This document shows, piece after piece, positions 31,501 through 44,219 of a stretch of DNA of 64,000 bases. The notes under the pieces were generated by a model that ran no database searches, had not been told where the DNA came from, and worked only from the letters and a program-made list of their open reading frames with translations. Location: contig CM049990.2 of NCBI GenBank assembly GCA_016630955.3, forward strand, positions 558,001 through 622,000, read 5' to 3'. Each line of letters starts with the position of its first letter. Positions within the stretch are counted from its first letter, which is position 1. The stretch comes from Didymella arachidicola. Lineage: Eukaryota; Ascomycota; Dothideomycetes; Pleosporales; Didymellaceae. The translations under genes and the position numbers were made by a program.

Positions 31501-34500
31501 ACATAGAATGACTCGTCGGATACCAAATGGAGAATTTCTTCAGGATAGTACTGATGCGCCTTCGTGCTGGAGAAATTGGCCATTTTGTATGCAAGCTTTG
31601 TGACTTGTGGGCTTGTGGGCGTGAGATGTTGATACACTACCATGTCTTTCTTCTTCAAACCCGCACTCTGTCGAAGTCTGATCAAGAAGCTGAATTTCTT
31701 CAGCCCGTTGCGCGGATCCGCGATCATGTCCCTTAAGTTCGATAGCACGGTGCTCGAGTTGGGTGTTGCCACATTGGGATATTGCTGCTTCCATAGAGTG
31801 ATGAAGGGTCGTCCAATTTCACCGTGCATTGGATAGACACCATCGCAAAGATCGATGATCTGCATGATGATCTTATGACGGAACATCTTTTGGCTTCCAC
31901 CTCCCGTCTTTGTCCCCATGTATGCCGCAAGCTTCCTGGCGCTTCGGCTCATCATGTCTTCTGCCTTGATCGGGCCACAAACGCCCTGGATCTGAGGACT
32001 GTTGGAATCTTCTTGCGTCTCTTGTACTTCTGCGTTGTCCTCAGCTTGTGCTTCGTCGACCTGGGCTGGCTCGACAGGACCACCCGTCGCGTAGGGACTT
32101 CGGTATGAAGACTCTGTTTGTAGCGGCTTATTGATTGCGTTCCAGCCAGCAACTGTACGAGTGTGATGTTGCACAGTTTGAGCCGTATCGTTACTTTGAC
32201 TGATAGGGTTTGTGCGCTCGGTGGTAGCTGTTGTGTCTTGAATGACTTCGGCCTCCTCGGACGCTGTGTGATCCCCGGACTGCTCAGTCTCCATGACACT
32301 CGCTTCAGATGCTTGAACATCGTTCTTGCCTGAGGTGGGGAGGTCTGTGTTGGGCTCGGCGCTAGCATGAACTGCATGTGTGGAAGTGGTAATGACTTCC
32401 TCATGCGCACCGTCATCCGGACCCTGCTCTTCTGTCTCGACTTCCTGCTCTGGCGATAACACTTCACGGCGCGGTGATGAGCTCACTGCTTCGTTGACGG
32501 TTGGCGCTGCTGCCTTGAACCACTCGAGATCCTTCAGACCATCGAGCCGGAAAGTCGCGGTGTACGTACTGCGCGGTCTGCCTCGACCAATCTTGCGTTT
32601 CGCAAATGGATTGAAGTAGACGCCGGGTGAAGTTCGACTGTTGTATATCTCCTTGATCGCACGGACCTTTTCGTCCACTGCGGCCAGATCAATGATAAGA
32701 GGAGACGTCTCACGGGGAGGTGTAGGTGTCTTTTGCCGGGCGTCTTGTAATGGACTGGCTACAGCGGGTATTATATCCTCCTCTGTAGTCGTCATCACCG
32801 GTTTATCTTGCTCTTGGTGTTCATGTGCCGCTTTAGTAATCGCGCCTGATGCTGTCGACGGTGGCGTTGGTATGGTGGCGCTGATCTCTTCTGGTAATTG
32901 CTCCCGCTCAATTCGTAGTCGTTTGGAAGGTTGTAAAGCGGAGGTTTCGTGATCAGCCTTTCGCTTCTCAGTAGGCGGGCTGCTCGCACTTGATGCTGCT
33001 AATGCCGGCTCCTCAGGCGCATTGGTGATCGGAGCATCGTCATCAGAGTCGTCCAGTCCTCGAGTTGGATCAAAGCTTGGATCGTTTTCTCGCATCGTCT
33101 GCACTCGGACCTCGTCGATTGCTCGTGTAAGCTGTGGTTTGGGGAGCTTGTCCTTTACAGCATCCATGTACGCTGGGATGACTCTAGACTTCTCGAAGGG
33201 GATTCCGAAGTCGCGCTCCTCACGCAAGCCTTCCATAAGCGACTGCGGCAGCCGCCCATGAGGTATGATGCCAAGTTTAATCCGTTGTTCTCTACTCAGA
33301 AGCGCTGGCTCATTCGCTGCCCGACTCTTGCGTGGCTTCTTAACCTTTGTCGCTATCGGAAGTCCACGTTGCTGACGAAGCTGGTCTTCAATCTTCTGTC
33401 CTAGGCGCCCGCGGGCTGGCAGACCCGCCGCAATTCGCTCGTCCTTGCTCATGAGAGGTCCGATCTTAGGCAGGAGGGAGGTTGTGCTTGCACTAGATGG
33501 TCTTTCCAGCACAATTGATTCTGGGATCGACGTTGGCTCTCCTGTCTGCTTGCGATACTCTCGAATTTGGTCCTCAACGAATTTGCTAAGGCGCCCTTTT
33601 GGTTTCAGTCCCAAAGCTACCCGCTGATCCATGGTGAGCAAACCGTTCTCATGTTTTAGCTTCGGCAGACCCAAGACTCTGGCTGACGCCACGGGCATCG
33701 CATCATCGCCATCGGTAGCGGCATCATTGATCAGATTTTGTTGATCTGGGGTCGCCGGACTTCCGGCCCTCGATGTATGTGGCAATGGCAGGTTTTGGAC
33801 TGAAGCTTTTGATTTGTTCTTCCCAGGAGTCTTGTCGGGTTTGGGCGTCACAGCTTTCTCGTGGCCAACATCGTCGATAAGAGAGTTGTCCCATCGTGGG
33901 CCATGCAGCCTTGGTTTGATGATGGCGTTGCGACACGTTGAGAGCGATGCCGAACCGTCCTTATCCAGAAAGTCTTTTGAGTTGAGTGCACGAAATCCCC
34001 AAGCGTCGACCTGTACATTGGATGCATCCTTCTTCGGTCGGCCACCCTTAGATGCTGATGATTGTTTGGGGGCAGGCTTACTGACCCCCGCCCAAATGAC
34101 TTCGCCTGCGTCTACGGCTTTTTGAAAGTTGCCGTGTGTGCGGTAGACGTAATGCACAAACTTCTTCTCTTGCGTATTGCGCGTGTCTCGAATGATGGCA
34201 AGGTGTCGAAGGTGTGGAGCCTGGGTTGCTTCCCAATCGTCGGTCAAACGAGTGAGATAAGATTCCATCGGCCGACGCCAAAACTTGCCTACAATCCGGT
34301 CGCGTATGACACCAGCATCCCAGCCTTCTGCTCCACCCATAGCAATGACCTCATGTAGCGTGTTTGACAGCAGGCGCTCAGGTACCCATTGTGGTGGAAT
34401 ACGCCCACCATCCTCGGTGCTACCCTCGACCTCTTTCGAGTCACTGTTGAGCATGTCAACCTCGAGATCACGCATCAACGTGTCGCCGTCGACATCCTCG

Positions 34501-36026
34501 TCTGACTGCTCGTCGACATCTTCGTCGAGAGTGACCTGACGGCGAAACTTCAGGTTCTCGTGATCTTCTGGTCGGGGCTCACGCAACACTTCAATGCACG
34601 TGAGCCAGTTGTCTTCGGCATCTTTTCTACGGGCCCTGAAACGCTTGACCATGCCCGTTTGATCGAGTCGAATAAGCGCACCCTGTACAGCTCGCTTGTT
34701 CCAGGTCGTCATGGGTACATTCTGTGTCTTGTTAGCGGTTGGTCTTGTGCGCAAGTGACATATGCTCCTACTAGTAGCTTTCGAATGTCCCGGGTTGGCA
34801 CGACGCCAGTGTCCTTCAGTGTGTTGTAAAGCAGGTGCACAAAGCCTGAGAGGACGAATTTCTTGTATTGGAAGACATCTTCGACTTTCCCCGAGGTCAG
34901 GAAGTGGTCGTCAGAGACGAACTTCTTGTGAACACAAAGACTGGTACGCAGCTTGCCAGACTGTATAGGCTTCTTGTCGATGTAGCCTTTGCGGCAGAGC
35001 TCATCTGTTCTTTTTGGCACAGAACGTTTGTCTTGTCCACTCATGGCCGTCAAGTCGGGCTGCGTGACTCCGGCTACTCCGTGTGAAGCGATTAGAGACA
35101 GTAGGACAAATTCCATGGTGGGGACCTTCTTGAGGTCGATACCATGTCCTGTCAAGGCCTGCCAAATACGATTCTGACTTGCGAAAAGACGAGGCGCGGT
35201 GGTGTTGACCGGAGCATCATCGAAGACCGTCTCGCCATCATTTGATGAACTGGGAAGGACACGAGGTGCGCGGACAAGCTGCTGGGACAATTGGACAGTG
35301 TTTTGTCCGTCGGACCCCCGGTCTTGAGATGGCAGGAAATTTTGGGCCTCTGGAGAGTTTGCGGTATCGGAGCGAGATGTAACCCCTTCTTTGGCCAGGC
35401 GCTGTCGCATGGAATCTCGTAATGCTAGGAGAGACTTTGCAGGGCCTGGTGTCTTCTTCACCACGGTAGTCAAGGGAATGGGCGGAGCCACAGAGGCAGC
35501 GTTGGCTGGAGCTGCTTCTGACTTCTCTGCTGCCTCAAACTCGGCGAGATTATACTGCCGTGTAACTCCATTGTGCGTGATGCGAATGTCTGCATGGTCG
35601 GTCACCCAGTGCCAGATCTTCTCATGCAGAGTGGAGCCCAGCTGTGCAGGGCTATGATGCGAGCTAGATCCATCTTCGTTCTGTTGTTTTTCGTAGAACG
35701 ACTGGATGTAACGCTTGAAGTCGGCACTGCCAGCTCCTGAAGTTTGTCAGTAAGGTGGTCATGTGTAACAGAAAAATGGTGCACGGTCTGGTTTCGAACA
35801 CCATATGAGGCAGTAGCGGGATCTGGTGTTACTCGAGAACAACGTCCTCTAGTCAACACGGGTGACTGCAAAAGGGATGTTGCGCTAAGAGCACGCAAAC
35901 GATGTGAAATGCACATAGGCAAAACGCAAAAGGGAAATAAAGGCGCGAGTCATGCATACCTTGCACGCCGGTGAGGGCGATCTCAGAGAGGACGTGATTG
36001 ACGAGCTCGTCCACGCCTTTCGCCAT
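28551..36026 (-). CDS. tfc3: TFIIIC B-block binding subunit (Tfc3/tau138 homologue)
   Basis: Exons 36026-35960, 35736-34772 and 34721-28551 (GT-AG introns of 223 and 50 nt) give 2400 residues. Tfc3 is the TFIIIC subunit that binds the B box of tRNA genes and recruits RNA polymerase III factors. The winged-helix B-block domain is at about residues 225-280 (VPTMEFVLLSLIASHGVAGV, then KRTDELCRKGYI). The extended winged helix of the tau138 type is encoded near 31.5-32.0 kb (FRHKIIMQIIDLCDGVYPMH). Between them lie three tandem repeats with a GRL core (33.2-33.65 kb) and long acidic, disordered stretches. A Lys/Ala run (AKAKAKAKAKKKAKAK) acts as a basic linker. It is about twice the length of the yeast protein, which is usual for filamentous fungi. 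The start MAKGVDELVNHVL is the first ATG of exon 1. It is divergent from ureD. Confidence 0.88.
33208..33651 (-). repeat. Three tandem GRL repeats in Tfc3
   Basis: Three copies of about 33 residues encoded near 33651-33545, 33455-33361 and 33305-33208. Each follows the pattern L-[ST]-x-[DE]-[QE]-R-[VI]-x-[LA]-G-[LI]-x3-GRL-x6-[LI]-R-x3-[RG]. Cores read RVALGLKPKGRLSKF, RIAAGLPARGRLGQK and RIKLGIIPHGRLPQS. The motif resembles an AT-hook-like or helix-forming DNA-contact element; the function is unknown. Confidence 0.7.
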
Positions 36027-36418
36027 TGCAGGCCACACGCTCAGCTACCGCAATTGTGCTGACATGGACAACACTCGCGAGTTCGATTCCGGGAGGCGTC
36101 GTTGTTAGAAAAACCTGAAGCAATAATTTTGGCGCTGGCTGGCTGCACAAATGTGGATACGGAAGCGAAGGACGCAAGGCGGGCAACATGAGGGGTAATT
36201 GGAAAAAGATTGTGGTTCGCTTGGCGTTATCGCAACCGTCGATAAGGCAAGCGCGACTCTCCTCTCCTTCACTTTCGCCCGATGTGCAGGCTCGCTCATT
36301 TGCATCATGTTAGCCTATTCTTGACATTCTGTCGTTGGAAAGAGCCTTTTATTCTGTCATAATACTCTTGTGGTCAACTCGAAGATGCTCCATCAAGTCA
36401 GAAGATAAAAGCCCAGTC
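36027..36418. other. Divergent promoter region tfc3/ureD
   Basis: A 392-nt spacer serving both genes. No gene and no clear TATA box. Confidence 0.5.
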
Positions 36419-37420
36419 ATGTCCTTTACCTCTCCATTTGCCAAATCTACGTCGAAACCCGGCCATGGGTCCATCGTCTTGAAGATTCTGCCGCCGAGCA
36501 CGCCTGTGCTCAAGACTGTCTCGTATCAGTATCCTTTAAAATTGATCGCCCCGGAGCCTCTTCCTCCGCCAGACCATGTTGCTGAAGCAGACACGCCTCG
36601 TCTGGTGCACACGGTGTATCTTTTGACCTACGGTGGCGGTATCGTTGCTGGAGACAGCATAGACCTGAACGTGCATCTGGACCATCAAACGCGACTTCTG
36701 CTTCTTACCCAAGGGTCTACCAAGATATTCAAGACACTCGACCCTCAGATAGTCTCCCAGCAGCACATGAATGCTCACCTACACAGCGGCGCCGCATTGG
36801 TATACCTTCCGGACCCTGTGCAGCCCTTTGCGCACACAGCCTTCTCGCAATCGCAGATCTACCACCTGAAAGAAGGCCAAGGTAGCTTGTGCGTGTGCGA
36901 TTGGGTGACTAGCGGTCGGTCAGCCAGAGGGGAGAACTGGGATATCTACGAATACAAGAGCCGGAACGAAGTATGGACGACTGAGTCATCGGGGAAGAGG
37001 CGGCTATTGTTGCGAGACAATTTGATCCTAGACAAGCACGGATGGACAGATATGCGCCTCTCTTCTCGCATGGATGGGTTCTCTGTCTTCGGCACGCTCA
37101 TAATCAGAGGACCTGTGTTTGCGTCGCTGGCAAAATTCTTTCTGGATGAGTTCGAAGCGTTGCCGAGAATCGGGGGCAGGAATTGGGGCGACACAGTGCC
37201 GGCGGAGCTGACCAGCAACGAGCAATGGCGCGCCGAGAGACTGGCGCGAGAGACGAGGGCTGGAGTGGTATGGAGTGCTGCAAATGTGCGCGACTTTGTG
37301 CTGGTCAAGTTTGCGAGTACAGAAGTAGAGGGCTCACGAGACTGGCTGCGAGACATGATCAGGGTGGAGGCTTCAGTGCTGCGTGGCTTTGGAGAGCGCG
37401 CGCTGTTATGTCTGAAGTAG
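36419..37420 (+). CDS. ureD: Urease accessory protein UreD (UreH)
   Basis: 333 residues, one exon. UreD is a scaffold that works with UreF and UreG to load nickel into apo-urease. Sequence hallmarks are HTVYLLTYGGGIVAGDSIDL, LLLLTQGSTKIFK, LVYLPDPVQPFAHTAFSQ and CVCDWVTSGRSARGE, which follow the UreD order closely. The start at 36419 (MSFTSPFAKSTSKPG) is preferred over the in-frame upstream ATG at 36335 because the upstream stretch is not conserved-looking and UreD proteins start shortly before the GHGSIVLK-like strand. Urease itself and the other accessory genes are not in the window. Confidence 0.9.
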   Translation: MSFTSPFAKSTSKPGHGSIVLKILPPSTPVLKTVSYQYPLKLIAPEPLPPPDHVAEADTPRLVHTVYLLTYGGGIVAGDSIDLNVHLDHQTRLLLLTQGSTKIFKTLDPQIVSQQHMNAHLHSGAALVYLPDPVQPFAHTAFSQSQIYHLKEGQGSLCVCDWVTSGRSARGENWDIYEYKSRNEVWTTESSGKRRLLLRDNLILDKHGWTDMRLSSRMDGFSVFGTLIIRGPVFASLAKFFLDEFEALPRIGGRNWGDTVPAELTSNEQWRAERLARETRAGVVWSAANVRDFVLVKFASTEVEGSRDWLRDMIRVEASVLRGFGERALLCLK

Positions 37421-37741
37421 ACTTTAGTACTCATTCATGCCGATGCCGATGCCGATGCCGATTCCCATAGCATCAGTCAGATGTGACCTTTCGGTGTTGT
37501 GCAATTCGTCCCATCGTGGTATTCGGTCTCCCCTGTCGAGACGGCTGTGATGTCAGCTGCGTAGGGCTGGATCCCACGTGGGGTGCCGGGCCAGACCAAG
37601 CGGAAGTGACGAAAGTTGGCCGATGTCTGCGCTGAGCAGCTTGCTGGCATCACAAGCCAAACACGCTCGAGGCCAACACTGCGCGACGCGGCCGAGTCCC
37701 ATGACCTGCACACATCCACACACACCACAACCACCGTCACC
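37421..37741. other. Spacer ureD to mgm1 with a hexanucleotide repeat
   Basis: Contains the microsatellite at 37438-37464 and the mgm1 promoter side. No gene accepted. Confidence 0.5.
37438..37464. repeat. GCCGAT hexanucleotide microsatellite
   Basis: About four perfect tandem copies of a six-base unit (GCCGAT) right after the ureD stop codon. Noncoding; such repeats can vary in length between strains. Confidence 0.8.
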
Positions 37742-40672
37742 ATGAGCGGCAGGCTCGTCACTGCACGCCTCGCGACGCTCGCGCGCCGGACCGCCCTGCA
37801 CACGCCACGCCTGTATACGACACACTCGCTGCCCGCCGGCGGTCTGCTGCGCAACGAAGCTGGCCTGCGCCTGATCAAGCGGCGGCCGTGGCCCCTCGGC
37901 AGCTATGCGCTGCACAACCTGCCGGCCACGCGGTCGATATCCTTTGCCCGCGTCGTGCCCAAGCTCGTCACCAAGCTCGCAACAGCCGGCGCAGCTGCGG
38001 GCGGCGCCGTCATTGCAGGCGTCTCCTACATCCAGTTCCAGGCTGGCCGTACGTCTATGCCCACTGCCAGTTCTGATCACTACTAACGCCTAGCAGAGGC
38101 GGGCAGCTTCGCCATCGACCTTTTCGGCCGCGCGAAGGACGGCGTGAGCAACGTCGCGGGCGGCGCGCTCGAGTCCGCTAACAGCTTCTTCGACCAGATC
38201 GACCAGGGCTGGCGCAGCACGAAACAGAGCCTCGACAAGGCAGAGTACCCCGAGTGGCTGCAGAAGCTGCTGGCCGCCGAGGAGGCTGGTGGCGCTGGCG
38301 GCAGCAATGGCGGTGGGCGAGGGCCCGAGGAGCCCAAGCAGAGCGGCGCTGGGGCTGCTGCCGCCGGTGCCTCGACAGCCGCTGCGTTCGGATACGGCCA
38401 GGAGGACGATGACGACAAGCTGGAGGCGGAGAAGATTGCGCGCGACGAGCAGATGATGATGCTCACCAAGAAGATGATTGAGATCCGCAGCCTGCTGCAG
38501 ACCGTCGGTCAGTCCGACTCGCTGACGCTGCCGTCCATCGTCGTCATTGGATCGCAGTCCTCAGGAAAGAGCTCGGTGCTGGAGGCCATTGTCGGACACG
38601 AGTTCCTCCCCAAGGGCCACAACATGGTCACGCGACGCCCCATCGAGCTCACCCTCGTCAACACACCTGATGCCCAAGCAGAGTACGGAGAATTCCCTGC
38701 ATTGGGTCTGGGAAAGGTCACAGACTTCAGCCAGATTCAGAGGACATTGACGGACTTGAACTTGGCAGTGCCGGCGTCCGACTGCGTCTCGGACGACCCC
38801 ATCCAGCTGCGCATCCACTCGCCGAACGTGCCAGATCTTTCGCTGATTGATCTGCCTGGATACATACAGGTTGTGGGACGAGACCAGCCTCCGGAGCTCA
38901 AGGAACGCATCTCACAGCTGTGCGAGAAGTACATTCGTGCGCCCAACGTCATCCTTGCAATCTCAGCAGCAGACGTGGATCTGGCCAACAGCACTGCGCT
39001 ACGAGCGTCGAGAAAGGTCGACCCTCGCGGCGAACGCACCATCGGTGTCATCACGAAGATGGATCTGGTCGAGCCTGAGCGCGCCGTAAGCTTACTGAAC
39101 GATAAAAAGTACGCCTTGCGACTGGGCTATGTGGGTGTGGTATGCCGTGTGCCTGCAGGTGCAGGCGGCGGCAAGCTGTTCCACCGTGGAAGCGGTAACA
39201 TCCAGAATGCCATTGCGAAGAACGAAAACTCCTACTTCAACTCGCATCCCGAATTCGCGCCCGAAGAGCATGTCGAAGTTGGTACCAGGAATCTCAAAAA
39301 GAAGCTCATGCACGTTCTCGAGCAGACAATGGCAGCCAGCCTGAAAACAACGAGCGAAGCAATCCAACGTGAGCTGGCAGAGGCAACCTATGAGTTTAAG
39401 GTCCAGTACAACGAGCGTCCATTGAGCGCAGAGTCATATCTTGCTGAATCTCTCGACGGCTTCAAACACTCCTTCCGAGGTTTCACTGAATCCTTCGGTC
39501 GCCACGAAGTCCGTGAGCTTCTCAAGCACGAGCTCGACCAGCAAGTCTTGAATCTGCTTGCGCAACGCTATTGGAACCGCCCCTTCGATGACCTCAGCCC
39601 GCCCTTCCCCGAGACTGACCCCCTCAGCAATCTCGCGAAAGCAGATCCAGAGGGCGAAGACTCGATTTGGAAGATCAAACTCGACAGCTCCAGCGCCGCA
39701 CTCACAAAGCTGGGTGTTGGTCGTCTAGCAACCAGCGTCGTCGCGAGTGCACTCCAGCGCAACATCGAGTTCCTTATTGCAAACTCACGCTTCTCTGCAC
39801 ACCCATTTGCACGCCAGGCCATCACAGAGGCCTCGACGGCTATCCTCAAGGATCTGAGCTACGACATCTCCGACGAGCTCGAGATCTGCATCAAGCCGTA
39901 CAAGTACCGTATCGACCTCGAGGACAGCGAGTGGGCAAAGGGCCGTGAGAATGTCACTGCAGTGCTGAAAGAAGAGCTCAAAGTCGCAGAGTCGGCGTCC
40001 AAGCGTCTCGAAGAAGTGATGGGTGGGCGCAAAAAGGTCAAGGACGTCATGTCCTTTATCGACCGCGTGCGCAGCGGCCAAGTAGTCCTCGAGGGCGACG
40101 GCGTCGGCGGCGCCGGCGGCTTCAGCCAGGCCCTACTCAGCAAAGGTCCGTCACTCTACCCTATTTCCATTCCCATTACTGTCATCCAATACCAACAAGT
40201 ACATGAGTAATTGGACTAACACACACCAGGCAGAGAAGCAGTCTTCCTCCGCGACCGCGTCGATATCCTCAAACTACGTATCCTCGCCGTCAAATCAAAA
40301 CAATGCGCCACCCGCAAAAACAAATACCACTGTCCCGAAATCTTCCTCGATGCCGTCGCCGACAAACTAACCACCACCGCCGACCTCTTCCTCGACGCAG
40401 AACTCCTCTCCAAATTCTACTACCAGCTCCCCCGCGAGCTCGACGCCCGCCTCGGCAGGGGCCTCACCCAGGATGAAATTGACCGCTTTGCACGCGAGGA
40501 TCCCAAGATCAAGAGGCATCTGGATGTAGTAAGGCGAAAGGATCTGCTGGAGCATGTGCTCAAGGAGATGGAGGGGCTGAGGCAGTTGGAGGCGAGGGAG
40601 AAGAGGGCGGTGAGTCGGAGGGAGGAGAGGGAGAGGATGAAGAAGCAGGGCGGTGGGTGGAGTCTTTTCTAG
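37742..40672 (+). CDS. mgm1: Mitochondrial dynamin-like GTPase Mgm1 (OPA1 family)
   Basis: Exons 37742-38048, 38094-40145 and 40230-40672 give 933 residues. Mgm1 fuses mitochondrial inner membranes and shapes cristae from the intermembrane space. The N-terminus is an Arg-rich presequence (MSGRLVTARLATLARRTAL), followed by a hydrophobic segment near residues 80-100 (AGAAAGGAVIAGVSYIQF) and a Gly/Ala-rich linker where rhomboid processing would occur. GTPase motifs: G1 GSQSSGKSS (about 255-263), G3 DLPG (about 355-358), G4 TKMD (about 423-426). Stalk and middle domains follow, with a basic coiled tail ending KKQGGGWSLF. Introns are 45 and 84 nt with CTAAC branches. Length agrees with the family (about 900-1000). 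Confidence 0.93.
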
Positions 40673-41483
40673 ACGAGGAGAGAAAGGTAGAGTGGTGACG
40701 GGGGATGTGTATGATTCGGATTGTTGGCTTAGATTGCATGGTGCTTGGCGTTGAGATACCACGAGGTTGAAACTCTACTTCGTTTGTTTGTATGAGCAAT
40801 GGATCGTTACTGGATTCAATGTGTGCGAGATGGGGTTATGTGGCGCGGAGAGTTTGTTACCATGGGCCTTGAAGTGTTCCCGTTTGGTGGGAGTGAAGGT
40901 GCGAAAGTCACCAGCCCCGTCTGGGGGCTAATCTCGATTATTGTTGGATCTGGCTGACAATATAGTACTATTCCAGCGAGGATTCACTATCAGAACGAGT
41001 CATGATACCTTCTAGTTTATTTACCACAGTAGCCGGAGCCAGGACTTGACAGTCGTGGGTAAGTCCTGTCTTGAAGATGGATTTTACGTCAATTTGTTGC
41101 CTTGTCAACTTCATGTCATGTGGGCAGAACAGAACGCGTTAGCGGAATGACAGTCCTGGCGGTGTAAAGAAGGACGATGACGAGAAGCTCGAACAGAACG
41201 GAACTGGAGTCTAGTGTGAGTATTTCGTCCGCGAGCCTTGTTCTCAAGGCAGTAGTTTACCTCAATGGGTTTGTATTCCTACAGGCTGCTATCATTCGTC
41301 AAGAACGATCGCGCTAGTGCTGCGCCTCCCCTGCGCCTTACTGCAGATGAGAGCTGGGTTTCGACACCAGGCTGCCTCGCCCCCTCTTTTCAGTGCACAT
41401 TCACGCACAAGTACCCGCTCAGCCGCCTGGATCTCGCTGCTTCCTAGAACTCACTTCATACTCCACACATCTAACATGCCATC
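40673..41483. other. Spacer mgm1 to HET-domain gene
   Basis: 0.8 kb without recognised genes. Confidence 0.5.
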
Positions 41484-43706
41484 ATGACCGAACCTCTGTC
41501 GACTGAGCACAACGCACCTCTGGCCCAAACCGGACGCTATCACAAACTCTGCGAACGATGCAAGAGGTTTGGCCAGGTGCTATGGGAAGTCGTTACGCTT
41601 GGAAGGGACCTGATAGAGACAGCTAAAGATGCTGGTTTTGAAACACATGCAGGCTACTTCTGGAATCAACATGATTTTATTGACCTTGGATCCCCTGAAG
41701 AGCTTGCACCTAACTTCTGCCATCTTTATGCTATCCTCAGGGCGATGCATGATGCAGTCGTTTCCATGAATAGCTGGATTCGGACGAACAATCGCCCTAC
41801 GATCTTGATTAGCCATGTACTGGGTAGATCTGATGGGTTTTCACTGCCAGTTGAAGAGCACGGAAACCCAGGAGGACCCCGAACAGTTCGTTTCACCGCT
41901 CTCTTGAAGTCAGGAACCAAAAGAAGCAAGGGCGAAATCCTCGAGTTGAGCTTTTACAACCGTGAGTTCTGACCCAAGATGGGGTGGTTTGAGCTGATGA
42001 TCACAGTACAGCAACAGTGGACTGCATCCTATAATATCCCAGGCCTACACTCCACATCTCCCTCGGAACGCGCCAGTAAATGGATGCAAGACTGTGTGGC
42101 AAATGATCGAAGATGTAACCGTGGGATCGAGCAGACCATTAGCAAGTCTTCACGCCCGCGACGGCTACTAGATCTCGCTGGTGGTAACGTGGTCCTGCGT
42201 TTCTGCGATGACATTCCGGAACCCTTCGTCTACCTAACCCTCAGTCATATGTGGGGTGTCCAACCTGATGCCCAACTACGTCTCACACTAACACGATTAG
42301 AAGAAATGCATCATGGCATTCCTCAGCATCAGATTTCCCACATCTACAAAACAGCCGTCAAATTGACCCTTAATCTCGGCTATCGATACCTGTGGATAGA
42401 CTCTCTTTGCATCATCCAAGATTCTTCTGAGGATTGGGAACACGAAGCTTCCAAAATGGCGGATATATACAGAAATGGCATATGCAACCTGTCTTTCCTC
42501 TCCCCACCGGAAGCAGGAGACAGCTCCCTTTGGATCGACCCAAGGATATACAACCCATGCATTCTACGCGAGGCAGATTCTTCGACGACTGGACTTTTCA
42601 TCCGACCGGTCCCGAGAGCTAACGTCGAGGCGACAGCATACTGGGAATGGATGGATTCGACGCAATGGCCTCTGTTCACACGCGCTTGGGCTTTTCACGA
42701 GCATTTTCTGTGTCGACGCACGATTCTCTACAGACACCACCATCTGGCATGGGAATGTATGAACGAGTTCTGTGATGAGACTTTAGGCTTGTTACCTCGT
42801 CCTGAGAAGCTCCGCAATGGTGTGCATTACAGGGGCGCAATCGCCAAAGATGAGCTTTTCAAGAAAGACGAGGACTTTCTAGAGCACATACCGACGCAAA
42901 GTTCGCAAACAGGCTTTGAAATTTGGATTGATCTCATTCTAGAATACCGGGCCAGACGTCTGACGTTTTCGAAAGACAGAGTAATGGCATTGGTTGGCGT
43001 GGCTCGCAGGTTCGCTTCGATCCACGGCCTGACATACCTAGCAAGAACATTCTTGGAGTACATGCCAGACTCACTGCTCTGGTCCATCCGGAGGGCACCC
43101 GAAGGGTACACTATCCTGGAATCCCCAGCCGCAAAGACACCATCGTGGTCGTGGTTCTCTGCACCGATACATGAAGACGACGCTTTCCAAACGGCCACAT
43201 TTTATAGCATTGAGGGTGATAAAATGACATTGACCCGTGTGCTTGGGTTTCAGTGGGCTGATAGAGTCGCTAATACCACACCTGATGATGGCTTCTATAA
43301 TTTATCCGGCCTTAGATTGACCATCGAGACCACTGTCTTTCCTGCCGTCCTTCAAACAAGCCTAGAACGCAACGGATATGGAGCCACAATAGTATGCTAC
43401 AGCGTGACTTATGAGCCCCTGCTTGGATATGATTATATTTTCAATCCGGACATGTGGGAAACGGCAGATGCAGTCAATGAGTCAAAGATCAACATTCATC
43501 TGGCGGTATTTAGACACGTGGTCAAGCCTGGGCTCGTCCTAGCCGATGGACTGGCACTTGTACCGCACTCTGACGAGGCTGTATGGAAGAGGATAGGATA
43601 CTGGTACGCGTTACACCACGGAGAAGCATCGACAACGGTTCACATGTCAAAAGAGTTCATTCGTGCGGTTTCGGAAGAGACGAGACAAACTATCGTGTTA
43701 GTTTGA
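41484..43706 (+). CDS. HET-domain (heterokaryon incompatibility-type) protein
   Basis: Exons 41484-41961 and 42007-43706 (45-nt GT-AG intron) give 725 residues. HET motifs are in order: YLTLSHMWG; the core KTAVKLTLNLGYRYLWIDSL followed by CIIQDSSEDWEHEASKM and IYRNGICNLSF; and PLFTRAWAFHEHFLCRRTIL. The C-terminal region (SWSWFSAPIHEDD and beyond) is the variable part of the family. HET proteins mediate non-self recognition and regulated cell death after fusion of unlike hyphae. Neighbours are mgm1 and a tRNA-Ala gene, and no partner gene of a known het pair is adjacent. No frame break was seen, so the gene looks intact. Confidence 0.88.
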
Positions 43707-44214
43707 GCACAGGATACCTCAAATCAAGCGTTCTCGGTTTCCTTCTCGAATTAGTCAGTGGTGACAGTCCCCGCCGTGTTGCAGAAAAAAGACCAAATGT
43801 ACCTGCGCCCGATTCGGCCAACAGAGCGTCTGTCCACGGTCCATCGACTAAGAGATCGATAGTTACCACCTCCCACTATTCAGGTTCTCATCTCTTGTAC
43901 AGGATAGGTCCCGGAATGAGTGAGAATACGATTGATCGTGGAACGACCAAGAAGAGCACGCAAATGTAGGAGCCGGCCATTCAGAAATCTCGAGAAATGT
44001 CTGTGGAGCTGCTCGTACTCTCACTCACTCAGAGGACCTATCTTGTACATCACAGAAGGTGCAATCTGCGACGTTAGACACAGGATATACTCAAACATCC
44101 GACCCCACAGAGTAGCAAGACAAGATCATCCAGATGAACCGACAGCGCTGGAGATTTCGCCCAAAAAGAGAGACTCCTGGCAAAGCACACATCTCCGCTG
44201 GCTGCAAGGGAGGC
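43707..44214. other. Spacer HET gene to tRNA
   Basis: No gene recognised; 3' flanks of both features. Confidence 0.5.
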
Positions 44215-44219
44215 AAAAA
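44215..44219 (-). terminator. RNA polymerase III terminator (T5)
   Basis: Five T on the minus strand directly after the tRNA discriminator base. Confidence 0.75.
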
